From Pseudomonas taeanensis MS-3 (GTDB lineage: Bacteria > Pseudomonadota > Gammaproteobacteria > Pseudomonadales > Pseudomonadaceae): a stretch of DNA of 64,000 nucleotides. Made by a program: the position numbers and the translations under genes. The DNA lies in assembly GCF_000498575.2 (NCBI RefSeq), contig NZ_AWSQ01000010.1, positions 84,796 to 148,795 on the forward strand, in the 5' to 3' direction. Below, in pieces: positions 8,398 to 15,087 of this stretch; within the stretch, counting starts at the first letter, position 1; each line of letters begins with the position of its first letter. The notes beneath the pieces were generated by a model. That model saw nothing but the letters and a program-made list of their open reading frames with translations. It did not search any database and was not told where the DNA came from.

Positions 8398-9012
8398 ATG
8401 CTGCTCAAGAAATGTTTGCTGGCTCTGGCAATTGGCGGAGTCCTGTCGGCATCAACGGTCCTGGTACCCGATTACATCGGTAGTTTCTCCAGCGTGTACG
8501 CCAAGGAGGGCGGCAGCGGTGGCGGTGGTGGTGGTCATGGCGGCGACGGCGGTGGTGGTCACGGTGGTGGTCACGGTGGTGGTCACGGCGGCGACGGCGG
8601 TGGTGGTGGTCACGGTGGTGGTCACGGCGGCGACGGCGGTGGTGGTGGTCACGGCGGCGGTCACGGTGGCGGTGGTCACGGCGGTGACGGTGGTGGCAGA
8701 GGCCACGGTGGCGACGGCGATGGCAGAGGAGGTCACGGCGGCGACGGCGGTGGCCACGGTAGCAACAGTGGTCCCGGAAGTGCGAACAGCGGACGTGGTC
8801 ATGACAATGATGCGGATCACGAGGCCGGCGGACCGCATGGTGTCGGTCATGGTGCGGATGATGGTCCCGATCATGACGTCGGCGAGGCCCATGGTGTCGG
8901 CCACGGCGCAGATGACGGTCCCGACCATGACGTCGGCGAGGTCCACGGTGTCGGCCACGGCGCGGATGATGGTCCAGACCATGATATCGGCGACGACCGA
9001 ACCGGGGTCTGA
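8398..9012 (+). CDS. Exported Gly/His/Asp-rich repeat protein, unknown function
   Basis: The 204-residue protein opens with a Lys-containing hydrophobic signal-like segment (about 1-36, ending near VYAKEGG). Next comes a low-complexity stretch of G-G-H-G-G-D-G repeats (about 38-125). The C-terminal part holds three near-identical 18-residue repeats of the form GVGHGADDGPDHDVGE-x-H. It has no Cys after the signal region. His and Asp richness suggests metal binding or a flexible surface polymer, but this is inference. A GGAGG ribosome site sits ideally before the ATG, a strong promoter lies upstream and a perfect terminator follows, so it is a single-gene unit probably made at high level. Large low-complexity reading frames also exist in the other frames here; the signal peptide and ribosome site decide for this one. 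Confidence 0.75.
   Translation: MLLKKCLLALAIGGVLSASTVLVPDYIGSFSSVYAKEGGSGGGGGGHGGDGGGGHGGGHGGGHGGDGGGGGHGGGHGGDGGGGGHGGGHGGGGHGGDGGGRGHGGDGDGRGGHGGDGGGHGSNSGPGSANSGRGHDNDADHEAGGPHGVGHGADDGPDHDVGEAHGVGHGADDGPDHDVGEVHGVGHGADDGPDHDIGDDRTGV
8836..8997 (+). repeat. Three tandem 54-bp coding repeats
   Basis: Three consecutive 54-base units encode the 18-residue repeats at the C-terminus of the Gly-rich protein. The copies differ mainly at silent or conservative positions, which points to recent duplication with selection on the peptide. Confidence 0.7.
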
Positions 9013-9029
9013 ACAGTCACTCAGTTGTT

Positions 9030-9060
9030 CACAAAACCCGGAGCTCATCCGGGTTTTGTG
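9030..9060 (+). terminator. Intrinsic terminator of the Gly-rich protein gene
   Basis: A 12-bp perfect stem CACAAAACCCGG / CCGGGTTTTGTG with a 7-base loop starts 18 bases after the stop codon; T bases are part of the descending arm. It is near-symmetric and could work in both directions. Confidence 0.8.
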
Positions 9061-9102
9061 GCGTTGGGTCGCTAACCTAGACGGTCGTAGTGCTCAAGGA
9101 GG

Positions 9103-9232
9103 CCGTTGAAAAATGTAGCGAGCGACGGCTAGGCAAGGCGAAATCGGCCGAAAAGCTCAGCGTACGAGCTGTACATGAGCATTTGAGGCTGATTTCAACG
9201 CTGTATAGCCGAGTACAGTAGTTTTTCAACGG
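9103..9232. repeat. MITE-like element, copy A (130 bp)
   Basis: The element is bounded by perfect 10-bp terminal inverted repeats, CCGTTGAAAA at 9103-9112 and TTTTCAACGG at 9223-9232, and has no coding capacity. Internal blocks GTAGCGAGCG, CTAGGCAAGGCGAA, GTACATGAGCATT and TTTCAACGCTGTATAGCC recur in the copies at 28741-28870 and 36019-36206. This is the best preserved short form in the window. Confidence 0.75.
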
Positions 9233-9338
9233 ACTGCTAGGCGATGGAGGCGCAATTGCCGAGAGTCTTGAGCGAAGCGCTGGGCTGACCGCTCAGGGGA
9301 GTTTCCCCACTCGACACTGTTCTCGAGGAATGCCTTGA

Positions 9339-10193
9339 ATGCACTTGCCCACTCTGCCTCCCTCCCTACTGCCGGCGCTGCAGCACGTCATGCGCCCGCT
9401 GGTGAGGCTGATGCTCAAAAAGGGGGTCACCTATACCCGCTTTGCCGATCTGCTCAAGGACATATTCGTTGATGTCGCCGAGCGCGAGTTTCGCCTCGAC
9501 GACACCCCCCCGACCGACAGCAGGATCAGCCTGCTGACAGGTGTGCATCGTAAGGATGTCAGACGCCTGCGGGCCAAGACGGCCGGGCAGGACGTCGCGC
9601 TGCCCGAGATCATTTCGTTTGGCGCTCACCTGGTCAGTGTCTGGTTGAACAACTCGCCGTTCTGCAAGCAACCTGGCCAGCCGCTGCCTATAGCTCGCCT
9701 GGCCAGCATGGGTGGCGAGTGTTCATTCGATGCACTGGTGGCTCAGGTCAGCAAGGATATCCGTGCTCGCGTCGTGCTGGACGAGTGGCTGCGTCTGGGC
9801 GTTGTGCGAATAGACGACCAGGACTGCGTCCACCTGGAGACGGTGGCGTTCATTCCGCAAAAGGGCTTTGATGAAAAAGCTGCCTATTTTCGGCACAACC
9901 TCCACGATCATGCCTGCGCCGCCGTGCACAACCTGACCGAAACCGGGGCGCCTTTCTTCGAACGCAGCGTGCACTACGACAGCCTGTCACCCTGGGCGGT
10001 TTCCCAGCTGCGTGAAGCCGTGGCGGTCGAAGGCATGCAGATGCTGAACGGCCTCAACCTGCTGGCAGCCGAGCTGGAAGAACGGGACGTTCCGCCCCCC
10101 GCCTCCAGACAGCGCATCACTATCGGCCTTTATTTCTACACTGAACCCAGCCCGTCAGCAGTCTCCACCCCGACCAAGGCCAATTCGTCATGA
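9339..10193 (+). CDS. DUF6502 family protein
   Basis: The 284-residue protein has no signal peptide. Its N-terminal third (about 1-95) resembles a winged-helix or helix-turn-helix layout: YTRFADLLKDIFVDVAEREF, then DSRISLLTGVHRKDVRRLRAK, then VSVWLNNSPFC. This is the pattern I associate with DUF6502, found in many proteobacteria and without an assigned function. The rest is soluble and mixed alpha/beta. An AGGA site precedes the ATG. The stop overlaps the start of the next gene by four bases (ATGA), so it is co-translated with the DUF5666 protein. A role as a transcription factor for this cassette is plausible but only inferred. Confidence 0.8.
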   Translation: MHLPTLPPSLLPALQHVMRPLVRLMLKKGVTYTRFADLLKDIFVDVAEREFRLDDTPPTDSRISLLTGVHRKDVRRLRAKTAGQDVALPEIISFGAHLVSVWLNNSPFCKQPGQPLPIARLASMGGECSFDALVAQVSKDIRARVVLDEWLRLGVVRIDDQDCVHLETVAFIPQKGFDEKAAYFRHNLHDHACAAVHNLTETGAPFFERSVHYDSLSPWAVSQLREAVAVEGMQMLNGLNLLAAELEERDVPPPASRQRITIGLYFYTEPSPSAVSTPTKANSS

Positions 10194-11578
10194 GTACTGC
10201 CTCTCGCCTCCTGTGCGCCTTCGCTTTTATTTGCGGTCCGCTCCTGCTTGCATCGCCAGCGCTGAATGCGGCTCCCGCCTGTCTTGAACCGGGCGGCATG
10301 GGCGGGACCGGCGCCGTGGCTACTGGCGGTATCGGCGGCACCGGCGCTCCAGCCGATAACGGTGGCGTAGGAGGTACCGGCGCGACCGATGACGGTGGAA
10401 TGGGTGGTACCGGCATAGTGGGTACCATCACCGGCTTTGGCTCCATCTGCGTCAATGGCGTGGAAGTGCACTTCGATAGCGAGGTTTCGCTCAGCGAGAA
10501 CGGCGTACCCGCCAGCAGCCACCAACTGGCTATCGGCCAAGTCGTGGCGGTGGAGGCTCGCACCTCGTCCAGAGGCCTGGAGGCGCGCAGCATTGCCATC
10601 CTGCATGCCTATGAAGGGCCGATTACCGACAGGGCCGCGGACTCGGCCTCGCTGCGGGTGATGGGGCAGTCCGTTCGCGTTGCTCCAGGTGCCCGCGTGG
10701 CCGAAGGGCTGCGCATCGGCGAGTCGGTGCGGGTCAGCGGATTGCGTAATGCTCAGGGCGAAGTGATTGCCAGTCGGATCGATCGGGCACCGAACCTGGC
10801 GCAGGTCAGCGCAATCGGTGCTGTCGAGCGAGCCGGTGACCTTCACGGACTGCTCCTGAGCAAACCGCTGGCGCCCAGCACCGAGGTGCTGGTGCGCGGG
10901 ACCTGGGATGGCAGGCAGCTGAATATTAGCCAGACGCGTAGCAATCCTGGCATGCCCTTCGCCGGACGGGTGCGTAATGCGCTGGTGGAGGGATTGGTGC
11001 GCGGACAGCAGGGAGATCGCATTGAGTTCGGTGGCTTCACTGCCTATGTCGATCGCAGCACCGCCTATTCCGGCGGGCAGGCCGCCGATCTTGCGGTCGA
11101 CCAACGTATCCGGGTGAGCGGCGTGTTCGGCAAGGGCCGGGAAATCCGCGCCGAGCACATTGAATTCACCCGGGAGCAGCCAGCAGCCTCCAGCCGGCAG
11201 GATTCCGGCCACGGCTCGTCTTCGGCAGAAACCGAGCAGCATGAGAGTCAAGTCTCCGACCGGGACGGCCATGAGTCACGCGAGCGCAACGACGATGGCG
11301 AGACGAGGGAGAAAATCGAGAGGAGACAGGAGTCCGCTTCCGGCGACCTGGAACGTCGCGAGCGGATCGAAACACGCGAATCCGATGACCGCCTGGAAAC
11401 CAGAGTACGGATCGAGGTTTTCGAGAATGGTGTGCGGGTAGAGCGAATCGAAAGAATCGAGAGAATCGAAAAGCCGGAGCGCGCAGATAAACCAGAACGG
11501 GTTGAACGCATAGAGCGTGTAGACAGGCCTGAACGCGTCGAACGACCAGACAAGGTTGACCGATCCGGCCCCCACTAA
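10190..11578 (+). CDS. DUF5666 domain exported protein with charged repeat tail
   Basis: The 462-residue protein has a signal peptide (about 1-27), then a G-G-x-G-G-T-G repeat stretch (about 35-80). Three or four OB-like DUF5666 units follow, each with a G-x-I-x-G-F-G / V-R-V-S-G type pattern (for example GTITGFGSICVNGVEVHF and GESVRVSGLRNAQGEVIASRI). From about residue 340 the protein becomes extremely charged, with R-E-x-x-E-R segments and a final run of ERIERIEKPERADKPERVE-like repeats. It starts inside the end of the DUF6502 gene. Periplasmic or surface location is inferred from the signal peptide. The function of DUF5666 is not known to me. Confidence 0.8.
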   Translation: MSTASRLLCAFAFICGPLLLASPALNAAPACLEPGGMGGTGAVATGGIGGTGAPADNGGVGGTGATDDGGMGGTGIVGTITGFGSICVNGVEVHFDSEVSLSENGVPASSHQLAIGQVVAVEARTSSRGLEARSIAILHAYEGPITDRAADSASLRVMGQSVRVAPGARVAEGLRIGESVRVSGLRNAQGEVIASRIDRAPNLAQVSAIGAVERAGDLHGLLLSKPLAPSTEVLVRGTWDGRQLNISQTRSNPGMPFAGRVRNALVEGLVRGQQGDRIEFGGFTAYVDRSTAYSGGQAADLAVDQRIRVSGVFGKGREIRAEHIEFTREQPAASSRQDSGHGSSSAETEQHESQVSDRDGHESRERNDDGETREKIERRQESASGDLERRERIETRESDDRLETRVRIEVFENGVRVERIERIERIEKPERADKPERVERIERVDRPERVERPDKVDRSGPH

Positions 11579-11771
11579 AGATCGAGTCGATCGCTGCTGA
11601 AGGCTGACATATGCCCAAGCGGAAAGCAGATATCCGGCTAAGCTGAGCAAAATGGGTTGTCGCCCACTTGCCTGACCGGGAAACGGGGGTCACCGGGCTC
11701 TATGCTGGTTCCGTCAGGACGGGCAACTCGCGCGATGTGAACGTCGATATCTGGATAGCCACGAGGTAGCC

Positions 11772-12524
11772 ATGAGAACCACTCGCCTGATCTGGCCGGG
11801 CCTGTTGGTGTTGCTGGGGGCGCCAGCCCTGGCCGAGGATTTCACGGTTTTGACAGGGCTCGATTACTCGCAGGGGAAATATGGCACCCCGACCACCAGC
11901 GAGACCTGGTATGTCCCGGTGATCGCCAAGTATGAAACCGGTCCCATGATTTACAAGTTGACCATCCCGTACCTGCGCATCACCAACCCCTCCGTGGGGC
12001 CGGATGGCGAGCCCTTGGCGGGGGACTGCGGCAGCGTTGAAAGCGGCGTGGGTGACACTGTGGCCAGCGCGGGTTTCGCGCTGCTGGACGGCCGTCGGGG
12101 GAATGGGCTGATGGTTGATCTGGTCGGCAAGATCAAGCTGCCGACGGCCGATGAAAACAACTGCCTCGGCACCGGCAAGACCGATTACTCCGCCCAGATC
12201 GACCTCGCGCAGGCCTTCGGCGCCATCAGTGGTTTTGCCACACTGGGTTGGAAGAAGTTCGGCGACCCCGCGGACACTGATTTGCGCGATCCGATTTTCG
12301 CCTCGCTCGGCTTGGTTACCCGACTGGCGCCGGCGACTTCCGTGGGGGCGGTTTATGACTGGCGCCAGAAGGTGACTGCCAATGGCGATGAGATCCAGGA
12401 GTTCACCCTGTTCCTGAGCCAAAGGCTCAGTCCGTCCTGGAAGGTGCAGTTGTATGCGCTTAAAGGGTTTTCCGATGCCAGCCCCGACTCCGGCGGTGGA
12501 TTGCTGCTCAGTCACTCGTTCTGA
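11772..12524 (+). CDS. Outer-membrane beta-barrel protein (transporter/porin-like)
   Basis: The 250-residue protein has a clear signal peptide cleaved near LAEDF. Alternating polar and hydrophobic strands follow, such as GPMIYKLTIPYLRI, GNGLMVDLVGKIKLP, TSVGAVYDWRQKV and KVQLYALKGFSD. It ends in a C-terminal Phe, the usual Bam signal for an outer-membrane barrel. About ten to twelve strands are likely. Two Cys residues (in GDCGSVE and NNCLG) may form a loop disulfide. A GAGG ribosome site precedes the ATG. It follows the DUF5666 gene by 193 bases on the same strand, so shared regulation is likely but not certain. Cargo is unknown. Confidence 0.75.
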   Translation: MRTTRLIWPGLLVLLGAPALAEDFTVLTGLDYSQGKYGTPTTSETWYVPVIAKYETGPMIYKLTIPYLRITNPSVGPDGEPLAGDCGSVESGVGDTVASAGFALLDGRRGNGLMVDLVGKIKLPTADENNCLGTGKTDYSAQIDLAQAFGAISGFATLGWKKFGDPADTDLRDPIFASLGLVTRLAPATSVGAVYDWRQKVTANGDEIQEFTLFLSQRLSPSWKVQLYALKGFSDASPDSGGGLLLSHSF

Positions 12525-12885
12525 ATGGCCTGCATGCCTTGGCACAAAAAACTTTAAATTAAATCGTTATAAATCAACGATATAAAATATAAAACAGCCC
12601 ATAACAGGTCGAATTACGACTATTTGAGTGCCCAGCCTCAATCGATCAAATTTGGCGCCCTCTCGCTTTTTCTGAGCAAGCCTACTCGGAAAACGTCTGA
12701 GGAGTTCGCCTAGCAACACGAACCGCAGAACTGAGCCGGAGCTTTTTCAAAGCCCACAAGCCGGCATGTTAATGCCCGCAGATTGGTCGGTGCTGGCGAA
12801 ACCGCCGCCAAGCTTCGCCACCTTGGCCGACTTGGCCGTTTTCGGCGCTACGCGTAAGCTGCGCTCTTTTTGCACGGATCGCAGC
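12525..12885. other. Intergenic stretch with an AT-rich core
   Basis: No gene is supported here. Bases 12545-12600 are strongly AT-rich for this genome (runs such as ACTTTAAATTAAAT and ATATAAAATATAAAAC) and contain a small dyad ATCGTT-N7-AACGAT at 12563-12581. This may be a promoter or protein-binding region for the following permease, or a trace of acquired DNA. The open frame from 12766 into the permease has no family support and is not taken as coding. Confidence 0.4.
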
Positions 12886-13656
12886 ATGAGCCTGTTCGAT
12901 ATGTTGTTACTGGTCCTGGCCGGCTTCGCCGCTGGGGGCATGAATGCTTTGGCGGGTGGCGGCACCTTCTTTTCCTTCCCGGCCCTGCTCGCCGCTGGCT
13001 TGCCGCCGGTCACGGCCAATGCCACCAATGCCGTGGCGTTGTGGCCCGCCAGCCTGGCCGGGGCCTGGGCCGCACGCGCCTCGCTGCGCCCGCTCGGCCG
13101 CTATCTGATACCGCTGTTGCTCGCCGGCCTCTGCGGTGGCCTGCTCGGCGGCTTGTTACTGCTGGCCGGCGGCGATGAAATCTTTCGCGGGCTGATCCCC
13201 TGGCTGCTGCTGGCGGCCACCGCCTTGTTCGCCGCCAGCCCCTGGCTCAGTCGCGCGCTGGCGGCACGCCGAGCACCCGCCGCGCAACCGCCGCACAGCC
13301 CCTGGTCGCTCGGTGCCCACATCGGCGTCTCGATCTACGGCGGTTATTTCGGTGCCGGCATGGGCATCCTGCAGCTGGCGGCCTTCGCCATCGAAGGCCA
13401 TCCACTGGCCCGCGCCAACGCCCTGAAGAACCTGATTTCCGCGGTGATCTACAGCATTGCCACCCTCACCTTCGTGGTCGCCGGGCGTGTCAGCTGGTAC
13501 GAGCTGGCGATACTGCTGGGCGGCGCCACCCTCGGTGGCTATGCCGGCGGTGCCCTCGGCCAACGCCTGCCGCCCAAGCTGTTGCGCGCACTGGTAATTG
13601 CAGTAGGCAGCGGCATGACCGGCTATTACTTCTGGGTGACGTATTTCGCGGTCTGA
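12886..13656 (+). CDS. TSUP family permease (TauE/SafE-like)
   Basis: This 256-residue inner-membrane protein has about eight spans and the paired family signatures. The N-terminal half shows GFAAGGMNALAGGGTFFSFPALLAAGLPPVTANATNAVALWPASLAGAW. The C-terminal half shows SIYGGYFGAGMGILQLAAFAIEGHPLARANALKNLISAVIYSIATL. TSUP members export or import small organic or sulfur anions; the substrate cannot be told. The frame extends upstream to 12766, but homologues begin at the MSLFDMLLLVLAGF segment, so the ATG at 12886 is used. Confidence 0.92.
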   Translation: MSLFDMLLLVLAGFAAGGMNALAGGGTFFSFPALLAAGLPPVTANATNAVALWPASLAGAWAARASLRPLGRYLIPLLLAGLCGGLLGGLLLLAGGDEIFRGLIPWLLLAATALFAASPWLSRALAARRAPAAQPPHSPWSLGAHIGVSIYGGYFGAGMGILQLAAFAIEGHPLARANALKNLISAVIYSIATLTFVVAGRVSWYELAILLGGATLGGYAGGALGQRLPPKLLRALVIAVGSGMTGYYFWVTYFAV

Positions 13657-13786
13657 GCCGAGTAGCGAACGCTATTCGACCTCCAGCCAGGCGCTTTCTG
13701 CCGCCGCTTGATTTGCCCGAGCGGCGCGGCTCTGCTAGTGTCGCGCCGGTTACAAGCCCGCCGATACCCCGCTGAGAACGCCCGCC

Positions 13787-14029
13787 ATGGCCCGTAAAAA
13801 AGCTGCGCTCGATTTCGAACAATCCCTCACCGATCTGCAGAACCTGGTCGAACGCCTGGAAACCGGCGAACTGACCCTGGAAGATTCGCTGACGGCCTTC
13901 GAGCAAGGCATCCGCCTGACCCGCGACTGCCAGGCCGCCCTGGCCCAAGCCGAGCAAAAGGTGCAGATCCTCCTGGAACGCGATGGCGAGCTGGAGGAAG
14001 CCCCCTTCGACGCGGATCGACAGGCATGA
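13787..14029 (+). CDS. xseB: Exodeoxyribonuclease VII small subunit
   Basis: The 80-residue acidic protein matches XseB: FEQSLTDLQNLVERLETGELTLEDSLTAFEQGIRLTRDCQAALAQAEQKVQIL is the conserved helical core. With XseA (not in the window) it forms the ExoVII single-strand nuclease. The stop overlaps the ispA start by four bases, the xseB-ispA-dxs arrangement common to gammaproteobacteria. Confidence 0.96.
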   Translation: MARKKAALDFEQSLTDLQNLVERLETGELTLEDSLTAFEQGIRLTRDCQAALAQAEQKVQILLERDGELEEAPFDADRQA

Positions 14030-14913
14030 TCGCAGCCTATCAGGCACGCAGCCAAAGCCGCGTCGATGCGTCCCTGGAACAGCTGTTTGCGGCCCCTCCC
14101 ACGGAACTGGCCCGGCTTTATCAGGCCATGCGTTACAGCGTGATCAACGGTGGCAAGCGGGTGCGCCCGCTACTGGTTTACGCCGCCTGCGAAGCCCTCG
14201 GCGGCAAACCGGAGCAGGCCGATGGCGCGGCCTGTGCGGTCGAACTGATCCACGCTTACTCCCTGGTGCACGATGATTTACCGGCGATGGACGACGACGA
14301 TCTACGCCGCGGCCAGCCCACCACCCATAAAGCCTTCGATGAGGCCGTCGCGATTCTCGCCGGTGATGGCCTGCAGAGTCTGGCCTTCGAGGTACTCGCC
14401 GACGCCCACTGCAACCCGCACCCCGCCGAGCTGCGCCTGAGCATGATCAGCTGCCTGACACATGCAGCCGGCCCCGCCGGAATGGTCGGCGGCCAAGCCA
14501 TCGACCTCGGTTCGGTCGGCCAGCAACTCGACCAACCGGCGCTGGAAACCATGCACCGGCACAAGACCGGCGCGCTGATCGAAGCCAGCGTGCGTCTCGG
14601 CGCCCTGAGCAGCGGCCGCGCCGATGAGCGCAGCTTGCGGGCCCTGCACGCCTATGCCCAGGCCATCGGCCTGGCATTCCAGGTGCAGGACGATATCCTC
14701 GATGTGGAAAGCGACACCGCCACCCTGGGCAAGACCCAGGGCAAGGACCAAGCCAACCACAAGCCAACCTACCCGGCCCTGCTCGGTCTCGACGCCGCCA
14801 AGGCCTACGCCGAAGAACTCCGCGACCAGGCGCTGCACGCCCTGCGTCTGTTCGACAGCGCCGCCGAACCGCTGCGCGAACTGGCCCGCTACATAGTCGA
14901 ACGCCGCAACTAG
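14026..14913 (+). CDS. ispA: Farnesyl diphosphate synthase (geranyltranstransferase)
   Basis: IspA condenses IPP with DMAPP and GPP to farnesyl diphosphate, the precursor of ubiquinone and undecaprenyl phosphate. The 295-residue product has the first aspartate-rich motif in HDDLPAMDDDDLRRG, the GGKRVRPLLVYAA substrate region, and the second aspartate-rich motif in QVQDDILDVESD. It starts inside the end of xseB. In many bacteria dxs follows directly; here the acyl-CoA carboxylase gene is inserted between ispA and dxs. Confidence 0.97.
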   Translation: MIAAYQARSQSRVDASLEQLFAAPPTELARLYQAMRYSVINGGKRVRPLLVYAACEALGGKPEQADGAACAVELIHAYSLVHDDLPAMDDDDLRRGQPTTHKAFDEAVAILAGDGLQSLAFEVLADAHCNPHPAELRLSMISCLTHAAGPAGMVGGQAIDLGSVGQQLDQPALETMHRHKTGALIEASVRLGALSSGRADERSLRALHAYAQAIGLAFQVQDDILDVESDTATLGKTQGKDQANHKPTYPALLGLDAAKAYAEELRDQALHALRLFDSAAEPLRELARYIVERRN

Positions 14914-15087
14914 CCTCGGGTAATCCAGGCCACGCTCGGGTGGCGTCCGGCCTGGATCCGGGCCGCCCGGCAATCGGCGCCCACCATCACCCAGACTAAT
15001 AGCCCAACCGCTGGCCGCTGAGGCTTCGTTTACCCTGGCCGTAGAGCGCCTAAGATGGCTCGCAGACTTAACGCCTGTGGAGTGGCC

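Noticed and set aside
8500..9000. Direct repeats resembling a CRISPR array
   Set aside because: The repeats are in-frame Gly-rich codons and 54-bp coding units with no spacers or cas genes.
8432..9109. Other long frames across the Gly-rich gene on both strands
   Set aside because: They arise from repetitive GGT/GGC codons; only the 8398 frame has a signal peptide and a GGAGG site.
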